From Actinomycetospora succinea (GTDB lineage Bacteria > Actinomycetota > Actinomycetes > Mycobacteriales > Pseudonocardiaceae), in assembly GCF_004363095.1 (NCBI RefSeq), contig NZ_SNYO01000001.1, positions 434,001 to 498,000 of the forward strand: a stretch of DNA of 64,000 nucleotides. Direction: 5' to 3'. Below are positions 25,034-32,946 of this stretch, piece by piece (position 1 is the stretch's first letter; the number at the start of each line of letters is the position of its first letter). The position numbers and the translations under genes were made by a program. The notes under the pieces are model-generated. The model did no database searches. It saw only the letters and a list, made by a program, of their open reading frames with translations, and had not been told where the DNA came from.

Positions 25034-26121
25034 AGGCCAGCGCTCCGGCCCGCGACGAGCGGGAAGTTACGCTCCTCGGTCCCGGCTACGGCGAAAGCGT
25101 CGTAGTCCATCTTGGCGGGGCCAAGTGGATGATCGTCGACTCGTGCATCAATCGGTCAACAAGGCGCCCCGCAGCCCTAACCTACTTAGACAGTATAGGA
25201 GTAAGCCCTGAAGCAGTAGTTGCAGTTGTTGCAAGCCACTGGCACGACGACCATATTCGTGGGTTGGCGGAGATTGTATCCGAATGCGCCGGCGCCGAGT
25301 TCATCTGTTCCTCGGCTCTCGCGACCCGCGAGTTTCTGCAATTGGTGTCGACCGACGGTCTGAGTCAAACTCGACTCACCTCTGGAGTGGCTGAATTCCG
25401 GAAGGTCTTGGATGTTGTGACAGGCAGAGACCCTGCAGTCGCGAGCCGAACTCCAAAATTTGCCGCAGCCGACATGATCCTTTGGGAAGGCAGCAATGAA
25501 GCGTCGGGGACGCGAGTCGTTGCTCTAACCCCGTCTTCGGCGGCCCAGCTAAGCGCAAGCCAGACAATCGCTCGGTTGGTGCCAAGTGTTACGAGTAAGC
25601 GGGTGCGGATCCCTGACCTTCGACCTAATGACTACTCTGTCGCTGCCATGCTGGATCACGCGTCTCACGGTGCTTTGCTGGGGGCTGACTTGGAGACAAC
25701 TTCGGCTCCTGATACCGGCTGGAACGGAGTCTTCGGTAATAGCGTGAGCGTTTCGCCAGCCAGTCTATACAAGGTAGCCCACCATGGATCGGAGACTGGT
25801 CACCATGACCAGATATTTACAGATCTGATGGCGCCGATGGGGGTCTGCGTGTTGACCCCTTTTCGTCGAGGCAAGGTTTCCTTGCCCCTCGAAGATGACG
25901 TGTCGAGAATAGTTGCAAGATCCGGAGGGGAGCTCTACTCGACAGCTCTCGGCCGGGGTCGAGATGCACCACGAGACGCCGCCGTAACTCGGACTCTCCG
26001 AGACATGGGAGCGACAGTCGAGAAGATAGACCCGGTGATGGGGACTGTGCAATTGAGGCGGCGTCCAGATGAGAAGGAATGGCGTATCGGCCTGAGTGAG
26101 TCGGCTGGGCGGTTGGGCTGA
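25021..26121 (+). CDS. ComEC-like metallo-beta-lactamase-fold hydrolase, gene C of the cassette
   Basis: 366 aa from TTG 25021, chosen for GGAGGT 9 nt upstream; GTG 24997 would add 8 residues. Metal-binding motif HWHDDHIRG (HxHxDH), preceded by WMIVDSC. Later, GALLGADLE supplies the acid, and KVAHHGSETGHHD gives the HHGS signature typical of the ComEC/Rec2-type branch, where the domain is thought to act on DNA. It is soluble, with no channel part. Last gene of the three; it could be a nuclease effector. The end is 119 bp from an IS21 insertion. Confidence 0.85.
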   Translation: MVALEASAPARDEREVTLLGPGYGESVVVHLGGAKWMIVDSCINRSTRRPAALTYLDSIGVSPEAVVAVVASHWHDDHIRGLAEIVSECAGAEFICSSALATREFLQLVSTDGLSQTRLTSGVAEFRKVLDVVTGRDPAVASRTPKFAAADMILWEGSNEASGTRVVALTPSSAAQLSASQTIARLVPSVTSKRVRIPDLRPNDYSVAAMLDHASHGALLGADLETTSAPDTGWNGVFGNSVSVSPASLYKVAHHGSETGHHDQIFTDLMAPMGVCVLTPFRRGKVSLPLEDDVSRIVARSGGELYSTALGRGRDAPRDAAVTRTLRDMGATVEKIDPVMGTVQLRRRPDEKEWRIGLSESAGRLG

Positions 26122-26303
26122 ATCGCCAGTGACTCATGCGCGACCTTGTTGTCATCCGTCGACCTGGCTTTAGTCGGATACCGTCGTCGGTGGGCGGCAA
26201 CCTCGAGTATGAGCGGATCGGACTGACCATGCTTGCCCCTTGTCAACGGCCAGTTCGTGGTCCCCGCTGGTGGCCGGGTGAAAGTCCCCGGTCCTGGGGT
26301 TGT

Positions 26304-27083
26304 TCAGCTGCTGGCGGCCGGCTTCGCTCCCTTCGTTCGGGCTTGGCGCATGCGGTAGGACTCGCCGTCGGTGACGACGACGTGGGCGTGGTGCAGGAGT
26401 CGGTCCAGCAGGCTGACCGCGGTGGTGTGTTCGGGTAGGAACCGGCCCCATTGCTCGAAGGGCCAGTGCGAGCTGATCGCCAGTGAGCGGCGTTCGTAGG
26501 CGGCGGCGACGAGCCGGAACAGCAGTTGGGCGGCGGTGTCGTCGAGCGGGGCGAACCCGATCTCGTCGATGATGATCAGGTCGTGGCGCAGGGTCTGGTC
26601 GATGATGCGGCCGACGGAGTTGTCGGCCAGGCCGCGGTAGAGGGATTCGACGAGGTCGGCGGCGGTGAAGTAGCGGACCCGGTGCCCGTGCTCGACGGCG
26701 GCGTGTCCGAGAGCGACGAGCAGGTGGGACTTGCCGGTGCCGGCCGGGCCGACCAGGGCGAGGTTCTCCGCGGCGCGGATCCACTCGAGGCTGGCGAGGT
26801 AGTCGAACGTTGCTGGTGGGATCGAGGAGACGCCGACGTCGAACTCGGCGAGGGACTTCTCGACCGGGAACCCGGCAGCGCGGCGACGGTTGATGGTGTT
26901 GGAGGCCTCGCGGGCGGCGATCTCGGCTTCGACCAACGTGCGCAGCAGTTCCTCGGGCCGCCAGCGTTGGGTGCGGGCGGTGACCAGCAGTTCGGGGGCC
27001 AGCCGACGCATCGCGGCGAGCTTGAGCCGCTTGAGCCCTGCTTCGAGATCTGCTTCCAGCGGCGGTGGCGCGGTCGCGGTCAT
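26304..27083 (-). CDS. istB: IS21 helper ATPase IstB
   Basis: 259 aa, start ATG 27083 overlapping the istA stop as ATGA. Walker A GPAGTGKSHLL, Walker B LIIIDEIGF, sensor-like ISSHWPFEQWGRFL. The N-terminal helical domain (LKRLKLAAMRRLAPELL) is standard for IstB, which assembles on target DNA and stimulates the transposase. Full length. Confidence 0.95.
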   Translation of the reverse strand: MTATAPPPLEADLEAGLKRLKLAAMRRLAPELLVTARTQRWRPEELLRTLVEAEIAAREASNTINRRRAAGFPVEKSLAEFDVGVSSIPPATFDYLASLEWIRAAENLALVGPAGTGKSHLLVALGHAAVEHGHRVRYFTAADLVESLYRGLADNSVGRIIDQTLRHDLIIIDEIGFAPLDDTAAQLLFRLVAAAYERRSLAISSHWPFEQWGRFLPEHTTAVSLLDRLLHHAHVVVTDGESYRMRQARTKGAKPAASS

Positions 27084-28678
27084 GACGCGTCACCGGACCC
27101 GGCGGCGTCCGGGCTGATCTTGTAGGCGTCCAGGGGGCGGGTGGGGACGCTGGGGAGCTCGACGACCAGGGCGTCGCCCGCCGGACGTGGGGTCGGGGTG
27201 TGCCCGGCGGCGAGGATGGAGCGCACGTCCTCGGCGCGCCAGCGCCCGAACGCGGTCGCCCGGGTCAGGGCCTCGAGCAGCGCCTCGGTGCCGTGGGCGC
27301 GTCCGAGGTCGACCAGCTCGCCCAGATCGGCCGCCAGGCGGGTGGAACCGGCCGCGGCGGCGCCGGTCAGGAACGCCTGCGCGGCCGGGCCGAGCGCGCA
27401 GAACGCCTTCTCCGTCGCGGTCCGGGGCCGGACCGCCCGCGTCGGGACCACTGGTCGCGCGGCCGGGTAGTGCGCGTCGAGGATCGAGACCTCTCCCGGG
27501 CCGACGACCGGGTGGCAGGCCAACAGCTGCGGCGGAGTCGCTCCGGTCTGGCGGGTCAGGATCGACAGCTCACCGGCGTGGACGCGGATCTCGACGCTGT
27601 CACCGATCGCGGCCGACGGGACCGAGTAGCGCGCCGAGCCGTGCCGGATGCAGGACAGCCGGTCGACCTTGCGGAACATCGCCGGACCCCCGATGCGTGG
27701 TCGCAGCGCCGGGAGCCCGCCGAGCAGGGCGAGTTCATGGTCTCTGAGGCGTTCGGCCGGGACCGCGGCGATCTCGGAGTGGATCGCGGCGTTGACCTGC
27801 GTGCACCATCGGGCCGCGGCCGCGTTCGCCGCCACCAGATCGAGCCCGGCGCCACCACCAGCGCCACCACCAGCGCCACCACCAGCGCCACCACCAGCGC
27901 CACCACCAGCGCCAGGACGAGCGTGGGGACGGTCGGGGTCGACGAGTTCGCAGCCGATCATCAGGTCGGACTTGGCGTAGCCGACGAGGTTCTCCACGAT
28001 CCCCTTGGACTCCGGGTCGTGGCCTTCGCAGAAGTCCGGGCGGAACCGGTAGTGGGAGGCGAACCGGACGTAGTCCGGGGTCGGGACGACTCGGCCCGCG
28101 ACGATGTCGGCGCGCAGGCAGCCCATCCGGTCCGCGAGGACGACCTTGGGGACCCCGCCGAGGGTCTCGAAGCACTCAGCGAGCAGCGAGAACGTGGTCG
28201 CGGCGCGTTCGTCGGCGGCGAAGCGCACGAACCGGACCCGCGACCACGCCAGGACCGCGCAGAACACGTGCAGCCCACCCAGGACGCCCCAGTCGATCAC
28301 GAGGTGCTCGCCCGGGGCCCAGACCGCCGGGCGCCGCCCGCGGTGATGGGTCCGGCGCCACTCGGACTTCGCGGCCGCGACCAGCCGACGGAAGTTGCGT
28401 CCGGAGCCTTCGTAGCCTTCGGCGACCGCCAGCGGCAGCAGCCGCTTGGCCGACATCCGCCCCTTCGTCTCGGCGATCTTGTCGATCACGACCTGGGTCA
28501 CGGCGTCGTAGTTGCGTGGCCGCGGCCTGCGCTCCGGCGCGATCCCGCCGGCCTCGTGGCGCTCGATGACCCTACGCACCGTCTTCGGCGTCGTTTCACA
28601 GATCGCGGCCGCGCCGCGGTAACTGCCCACCTCCCGGTAGGCCGAAATGATGTCCATCCGTTCCCTCGCAGACTTCAA
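27080..28678 (-). CDS. istA: IS21 transposase IstA with an internal (AGGG)5 repeat
   Basis: 532 aa from ATG 28678. N-terminal HTH (SYRGAAAICETTPKTVRRVI), then the DDE retroviral-integrase fold: Asp in LVIDWGVLG, Asp in VVLADRMG, Glu in ESKGIVENLVG. The C-terminal IstA region (HGSARYSVPSAAIGD) binds the ends. Between the catalytic Glu and the C-terminal domain lies an Ala-Gly-Gly-Gly repeat encoded by five exact 12-bp units. The frame is kept, so the protein is probably still active. Confidence 0.94.
   Translation of the reverse strand: MKSARERMDIISAYREVGSYRGAAAICETTPKTVRRVIERHEAGGIAPERRPRPRNYDAVTQVVIDKIAETKGRMSAKRLLPLAVAEGYEGSGRNFRRLVAAAKSEWRRTHHRGRRPAVWAPGEHLVIDWGVLGGLHVFCAVLAWSRVRFVRFAADERAATTFSLLAECFETLGGVPKVVLADRMGCLRADIVAGRVVPTPDYVRFASHYRFRPDFCEGHDPESKGIVENLVGYAKSDLMIGCELVDPDRPHARPGAGGGAGGGAGGGAGGGAGGGAGLDLVAANAAAARWCTQVNAAIHSEIAAVPAERLRDHELALLGGLPALRPRIGGPAMFRKVDRLSCIRHGSARYSVPSAAIGDSVEIRVHAGELSILTRQTGATPPQLLACHPVVGPGEVSILDAHYPAARPVVPTRAVRPRTATEKAFCALGPAAQAFLTGAAAAGSTRLAADLGELVDLGRAHGTEALLEALTRATAFGRWRAEDVRSILAAGHTPTPRPAGDALVVELPSVPTRPLDAYKISPDAAGSGDAS
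27851..27910 (-). repeat. 12-bp tandem repeat, five copies, inside istA
   Basis: GCCACCACCAGC x5 on the plus strand, exact, with a partial sixth unit; coding (AGGG)5. Unit size is a multiple of three, so copy-number changes keep the frame. Confidence 0.95.
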
Positions 28679-28869
28679 TGGCAGACCCCTGGGCGGTGCG
28701 GTGACTGGCTCGACACCGCCACCGTCACCGCCCAGGGCCCCACCGCCGGCACGACACGACGAGGGACCGGCGACTCCTACTCGGCCACCCGCGGGGACCT
28801 CACACGGCCACCCGCGGGGACCTCTACCTGGCCAACACCGAGGACTTTTTCATGGCCACGGACACCCCT

Positions 28870-29199
28870 CACCGGCGCTGTGAGGGTCCTCCGGGAGGAC
28901 GTCCGGGATGACATCCCGCCACCACCCACTCACCGGTGCCGCACTCCGCTCGTCCCCTGCCATCCCGGAGACCTGCCCCTCCGGCCAGGACATCCCTTCG
29001 GTCCTTCAGCGTCCTGTTGCCGGTGGCGGACGTGTCCGCGCGGCCGGACGAGTCGAAGACAGAGGCGGGGCCCGCAGCGGGCCGCCCGTCGGCGGCCCCG
29101 CCAGGGCCGCACTTGACCAATTAGGGAAGGTCCATCCAGCCGTTTCAGGTGCTCAGGCTCGGGTGGGCCTCGAGCTCGTGAGCAACGATGGCGCGACTT
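28870..29199. other. Intergenic region between the IS and the integrase 3' end
   Basis: No supported gene. Contains CCTCCGGGAGG-type short palindromes near 28887-28900 and a hairpin at about 29063-29102 (GGCGGGGCC with CGGCCCCGCC), which could terminate the integrase transcript. Before the IS inserted, this DNA was contiguous with 26122-26240. Confidence 0.4.
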
Positions 29200-30636
29200 C
29201 TATCCGCTGGCCATCGCGTCGGACATAGCCTGCACCACGGCCCTTCGCCCGCGAGACACCCTCACCAGACCGTCCGCCTTGAGTGCTGCGAGGGCACGGT
29301 GGGCTGTACCGACGGCGACGGTGTTGGCAACGGCGATCTCAGCGACCGTCGGGAGTTCGGCACCGGGTTGCAGGGCACCGGAGCGAATCTGCTCGCGCAG
29401 TGCCTCGGCGATGTCCTCGTACGGGCTGCAGCGGACCGATGCCTGGGGAACCGGACGTGGAAGGACGGTGGCCATGGTGGTGGCCGCCCGACGGTCGGCC
29501 TCGTCGACCCAGGCGGCGTAGACCTTGAGCGTGGTGGCGCCGCCGCTGCCGTGCCCGAGGCGGCCGGCCACCGTGCGGATGTCGACGCCGGCGGCGACGA
29601 GCTCGGTGGCCGAGTAGTGCCGCAGTGAGTGCAGGCGCGTGCTGCGCAGCTTCAGCCTTAGGGCGAGCCGGCGGTAGCGCTGACTGATGGCTCGAGGGAG
29701 GTAGGGCGTCCCGCCGTCGGGCGCGGGGGAGAAGACGAACGCGTCGAGGCTCAGCGCCACCCCGAGCTGTTCGCAGCGCTCGCGCCACCGGTCGCGGTGC
29801 GTCTGAAGGAGCTCCACGGTGTGCTCGTCGAGGGCGACCTTTCGCCGCTGGTTGGTCTTGGTGCTCTTCTCCTTGAGCCCCGCCTTCGTCTGTGCGTTGG
29901 CCTGGTGCACCCAGAGCAGCCCGCGCTCGAAGTCGATGTGGCGCCAGCGCAGCGCGGAGACCTCGCCACGGCGCGGACCGGTGAGCATGGTCAGCCAGAG
30001 CAGCAGGCCCCATTCCGGGTCGCTCCACGCGGCGTTGAGCAGCCGGGCCGCCTCGTCGGCGCTGGGCGGGTCGGGCTCGGTGCGACGGGGAGCCGGCGCC
30101 TCGGCCATGGCCGCCTTATTCACCCCGAGGTGGCGCCAGCGCACAGCACGGTCGAGTGCGCCGCGGATGATGTAGTGCACCTTCCGGGTGGTGCTCGTGC
30201 TCAGCGGACGGCAGACGTGGCCGCCGCGCGCCTTGCCGTTGCAGGACAGGACGCGGCAGCGGTGCAAGCGAGCGTAGTAGCGCTCAAGGAGCTCGGCGTC
30301 GACCCGGCCAGCAGGCATGGTCCCGAAGGTCGGCAGCACGTAGAGCCGGATCAGGTCGTCGTAGCGCTCGCGGGTGGTGTCCTCGAGCACGACGACCTCG
30401 AGCCAGCGCTCGACGGCCTGACCGACGGTGATGGCGGACTTGGGGTGCTGGTCCTCGTCGACCTGCTGCTGGAGGCGCGTGAGGGCCTTCTCGGCCTCGC
30501 CGTACGTCGGGTGCGTTTCGCGCACGCGAAGGTCGCGGCCGGTAAGCGGGTCGGTGCCGCCGTACACGTGGACCCGGTAGGAGCCGCTGGGGAGCTGCTC
30601 GATGGAGCCGCGGCGCCGGCGCGTACGAGATGGCAT
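29200..30636 (-). CDS. Tyrosine site-specific integrase with C-terminal GntR-type HTH
   Basis: 478 aa, ATG 30636. N-terminal SAM-like core-binding domain, then the catalytic domain: Arg in TGPRRGEVSALRW, Lys region in KSTKTNQRRKVAL, HxxR in LHSLRHYSAT, His in GRLGHGSGG, nucleophile Tyr in TLKVYAAWV. About 75 extra residues follow: PYEDIAEALREQIRSGAL, GAELPTVAEI, VGTAHRALAALKADGL, a GntR winged helix. It sits at the 3' end of tRNA-Arg, the usual integration target, and should insert and excise the element. A perfect palindrome touches its start codon, so the HTH may repress its own gene. Confidence 0.93.
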   Translation of the reverse strand: MPSRTRRRRGSIEQLPSGSYRVHVYGGTDPLTGRDLRVRETHPTYGEAEKALTRLQQQVDEDQHPKSAITVGQAVERWLEVVVLEDTTRERYDDLIRLYVLPTFGTMPAGRVDAELLERYYARLHRCRVLSCNGKARGGHVCRPLSTSTTRKVHYIIRGALDRAVRWRHLGVNKAAMAEAPAPRRTEPDPPSADEAARLLNAAWSDPEWGLLLWLTMLTGPRRGEVSALRWRHIDFERGLLWVHQANAQTKAGLKEKSTKTNQRRKVALDEHTVELLQTHRDRWRERCEQLGVALSLDAFVFSPAPDGGTPYLPRAISQRYRRLALRLKLRSTRLHSLRHYSATELVAAGVDIRTVAGRLGHGSGGATTLKVYAAWVDEADRRAATTMATVLPRPVPQASVRCSPYEDIAEALREQIRSGALQPGAELPTVAEIAVANTVAVGTAHRALAALKADGLVRVSRGRRAVVQAMSDAMASG

Positions 30637-30663
30637 GGAACGAACGCTAGGGCCGTTCGTTCC
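30637..30663 (-). promoter_or_regulatory. Palindromic operator abutting the integrase start
   Basis: GGAACGAACG (30637-30646), 7-nt spacer, CGTTCGTTCC (30654-30663): perfect 10-bp arms directly before the ATG. A related direct repeat, CGTTCCACGAG, follows twice at about 30658-30680. A repressor bound here would block int expression; the candidate is the integrase's own GntR domain. Confidence 0.6.
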
Positions 30664-30726
30664 ACGAGCCGTTCCACGAGGTATCGGTCAGGCAACGATC
30701 CAACCGCGTTTGCGCTGGTCAGTGCG

Positions 30727-30801
30727 TGGTGCCCCCGGCAGGATTCGAACCTGCGCTCCCGCCTCCGGAGGGCGGTGCTCTATCCCCTGAGCTACGGGGG
30801 C
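30727..30801 (-). tRNA. tRNA-Arg (anticodon CCG), integration site of the element
   Basis: 75 nt including encoded CCA. Acceptor stem GCCCCCG/CGGGGGC, D-arm AGCTCAGGGGATAGAGC, anticodon stem CCGCC/GGCGG around CTCCGGA, T-loop TTCGAAT. The anticodon is CCG, reading CGG. Its 3' end points at the integrase, so the attachment core is within or just past its 3' half and the tRNA is kept intact. Confidence 0.97.
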
Positions 30802-30852
30802 GGACCGAGCGCAACACTAGCGCACGAGCCGGGGACCACCGACGCTCGGGTG

Positions 30853-31851
30853 ATGGCACACGCAGAGATCCACCAGGACCGCAGCATCGACGCCGCGGAC
30901 CTCGCGGCCCTGTCCGGACGCACCGTCGCGGTGATCGGCTTCGGCAACCAGGGGGCGGCGCAGGCGGCGAACCTGCGCGACTCCGGGCACGCACCGGTCG
31001 TCGGCAACCGGGACGACGCGTACGCCGAGGCCGCGGCCGAGGAGGGGTTCGACCTGCGGTCGATCACCGAGGCGTCGGCGGCGGGCGACGTCGTCCTGCT
31101 GCTCGTGCCCGACGAGGTGCAGCCCGACCTCGTCCGCGACGAGATCGCCCCGGGTCTGCGGGCCGGCGACGTGCTCGTCGTCGCCAGCGGCTACAACTGG
31201 CACTTCGGTCTGCTCGACGTGCCCGACGGCGTCGACGTCGTCATGGTCGCGCCGCGGATGATCGGGGCGGCGGTGCGCGACCGCTACGTCGACCGCCACG
31301 GCTTCCCGTGCTTCGTGTCCGTGGAGCGCGACGCCACGGGGCGGGCGTGGGACACGACGCTGGCGGTGGCCCGGGCGATCGGGGGCACGCTCGGCGGCGC
31401 GATCGTCTCGAGCGCCCGCGAGGAGACCGCGCTCGACCTGTTCAGCGAGCAGGCGGTGTGGCCGGCGATCCTCGACGTCGTCCGCACCGCACACCGCGTC
31501 GCGATCGAGGCGGGGTTCAGCGAGGAGGCCGTGCTCAACGAGCTCTACCTCTCCGCCGAGCCCGCCGAGGTGTTCGCGCACGTGGCCCGCGACGGCCTGT
31601 TCGGGCAGCTCGGGCTGCACTCGCGGACCTCGCAGTACGGGCAGCTGCGGGCACTGACCGGGCTCGACGAGCGGGGCGAGCTGGCGTCGCGCTTCGCCCG
31701 CGTGATGCACGACGACATCCTGTCCGGGGCCTTCGCGCGGGAGTGGAGCCGGCCGGAGGCGGGCGAGCGGCTCGACGCCCTGCACCGGGAGGTCGCGGCG
31801 AGCCCGATCGCCGCCGCCGAGGCGGAGGTGCGGGCGCGCCTCGGAGCATGA
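30853..31851 (+). CDS. Ketol-acid reductoisomerase-like protein (divergent IlvC)
   Basis: 332 aa from ATG 30853. N-terminal NAD(P)-binding fold VAVIGFGNQGAAQAANL, then VLLLVPDEVQPDL and VVMVAPRMIG where true IlvC has a PKGPGH-type loop. The C-terminal knotted domain keeps ETALDLFSEQAVWP (metal-binding Asp/Glu; Ser replaces the usual Gly of GEQ) and SRTSQYGQ. No ilvB, ilvN or leu genes are adjacent. It is probably a reductoisomerase or reductase of the same fold with another substrate; canonical IlvC is unlikely. Confidence 0.8.
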   Translation: MAHAEIHQDRSIDAADLAALSGRTVAVIGFGNQGAAQAANLRDSGHAPVVGNRDDAYAEAAAEEGFDLRSITEASAAGDVVLLLVPDEVQPDLVRDEIAPGLRAGDVLVVASGYNWHFGLLDVPDGVDVVMVAPRMIGAAVRDRYVDRHGFPCFVSVERDATGRAWDTTLAVARAIGGTLGGAIVSSAREETALDLFSEQAVWPAILDVVRTAHRVAIEAGFSEEAVLNELYLSAEPAEVFAHVARDGLFGQLGLHSRTSQYGQLRALTGLDERGELASRFARVMHDDILSGAFAREWSRPEAGERLDALHREVAASPIAAAEAEVRARLGA

Positions 31852-31861
31852 TCGCGGTCCC

Positions 31862-31899
31862 GGTGACGAATCCCCGCACATCCGCGGGGATTCGTCACC
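31862..31899. repeat. Palindromic element, copy 1
   Basis: Perfect 16-bp stem GGTGACGAATCCCCGC, 6-nt loop ACATCC, complement; the following GAGCTCGTGATC is also shared with copy 2. It begins 11 bp after the KARI-like stop, so it can act as a terminator. Confidence 0.85.
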
Positions 31900-31962
31900 G
31901 AGCTCGTGATCTTAGGGCAGACCGGGTGGATCCGTGGCGGGGTGCGCTGCGTCGAACCCGGC

Positions 31963-32883
31963 ATGAGCACTCCCGAGCAGCTGGCCGAGCTCCGCCGACT
32001 CGCCCGCGCCCAGCACGGCGTCGTGAGCCTCGCCCAGGCCCGCGCCGCCGGGCTGAGCGAGGACACCATCGCTCGCCGGGTCGCGACGAAGGCGTGGCGA
32101 CCCGTGGGGCCTCGCGTCTTCCAGGTCGCCGAGCACGAGGAGACACCGGCGTCGCGCACGGTCGCGGCGATGCTCTCGATCGGCGCGAGCGCGGTGCTCG
32201 TCGGCCGGTCCGCGGCGTGGTGGTGGGATCTGCACGACGCGGCACCCGGTCGCGTCGAGATCGCGGTCGACCGCGCCCATCAGGTGCGGCCGCGGTGGGA
32301 CGTCGACATGACGCGCCGCACCATCGATCCCGTCGACCGGACCCGCCACCGACGCCTCGTGGTCACCTGCCGGGCCCCGACGGTGCTCGACGCCGCCGTG
32401 CGGATGGGGCTGACCCCCGGCGCGAAGCTGATGGACCGCGCGCTCGTCCGGCGACGCGTGTCGCTGCCCGCGCTGGTGTCGGTGCACCACCGCACCGCGG
32501 GGCGGCGGGGCGCGCCGGTCGCGGCGAAGCTCCTCGCCCTCGCGGGCGGTGGTGCGCGGTCGGAGGCGGAACGGCGTGCCCACCGGCTGATGCGGCGAGC
32601 CGGCCTGTGCGGGTGGACCCCGGACACCGAGATCGTCCTGCCCGGCTACGGGCGCGCCGTCGGCGACGTCGTGTTCGCCGACGAGAAGGTGGTGCTCAAG
32701 ATCGACGGGTGGGCCTACCACCGTGACCTGCGGGCCTTCCTCACCGACGGGCCCCGGCAGTCGGCACTCGCTGCCGAGGGCTGGGTGGTCGTCCGCACCC
32801 ACTGGCACGAGCTCGTGAGCGACCCGGACGGGTTCCTGTCGCGGCTGCGCCGGACCCTGGCGGCGAGATCAGGAACCCGGTGA
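31963..32883 (+). CDS. AbiEi-N / DUF559 (Vsr-like endonuclease fold) protein
   Basis: 306 aa from ATG 31963. N-terminal winged helix of the AbiEi antitoxin type (QHGVVSLAQARAAGLSEDTI, RVFQVAEH). The C-terminal DUF559 part has PGYGRAVGDVVFADEKVVLK (Asp of the Vsr-like active site), IDGWAYH and WVVVRTHWHELV. Such proteins are common in multiple copies in actinobacteria and their role is unsettled; no AbiEii toxin partner is beside it. Its TGA lies inside the second palindromic element. Confidence 0.85.
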   Translation: MSTPEQLAELRRLARAQHGVVSLAQARAAGLSEDTIARRVATKAWRPVGPRVFQVAEHEETPASRTVAAMLSIGASAVLVGRSAAWWWDLHDAAPGRVEIAVDRAHQVRPRWDVDMTRRTIDPVDRTRHRRLVVTCRAPTVLDAAVRMGLTPGAKLMDRALVRRRVSLPALVSVHHRTAGRRGAPVAAKLLALAGGGARSEAERRAHRLMRRAGLCGWTPDTEIVLPGYGRAVGDVVFADEKVVLKIDGWAYHRDLRAFLTDGPRQSALAAEGWVVVRTHWHELVSDPDGFLSRLRRTLAARSGTR

Positions 32884-32916
32884 CGAATCCCCGCGTATCT
32901 GCGGGGTTCCGTCACC
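32879..32916. repeat. Palindromic element, copy 2
   Basis: Same left arm GGTGACGAATCCCCGC, loop GTATCT, right arm with two mismatches, followed by GAGATCGTGATC. Same orientation as copy 1, about 1 kb away. It supplies the stop codon of the DUF559 gene and lies between convergent genes. Confidence 0.85.
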
Positions 32917-32946
32917 GAGATCGTGATCATGGTCCCTGGGAGGCGC

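Larger units (their letters stand above)
26241..28864 (-). mobile_element. IS21-family insertion sequence with exact ends and 5-bp target duplication
   Basis: 2624 bp. The left tip TGTCAACGGCCA (26241) and the right tip, read inward, TGTCCGTGGCCA (28864) match at 9 of 12. The flanks carry the direct repeat CCCCT at 26236-26240 and 28865-28869, a target duplication of a size normal for IS21. Subterminal repeats are present: GGTCCCCGCTGGTGGCC at 26259-26275 faces GGCCACCCGCGGGGACC at 28783-28799 and again at 28806-28822. It contains istB and istA, both minus strand. Apparently intact. Confidence 0.93.

Noticed and set aside
26224..26240. TGACC at 26224 as the left end of the IS
   Set aside because: TGTCAACGGCCA at 26241 matches the right tip better and gives a CCCCT direct repeat on both flanks, so the end is 26241.
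27851..27910. Regularly repeated units resembling a short CRISPR-like array
   Set aside because: The repeats are contiguous 12-mers with no spacers and encode (AGGG)5 within istA.
31963..32883. A complete AbiE toxin-antitoxin system
   Set aside because: Only an AbiEi-like N-terminus is present, fused to DUF559, and there is no AbiEii nucleotidyltransferase toxin next to it.
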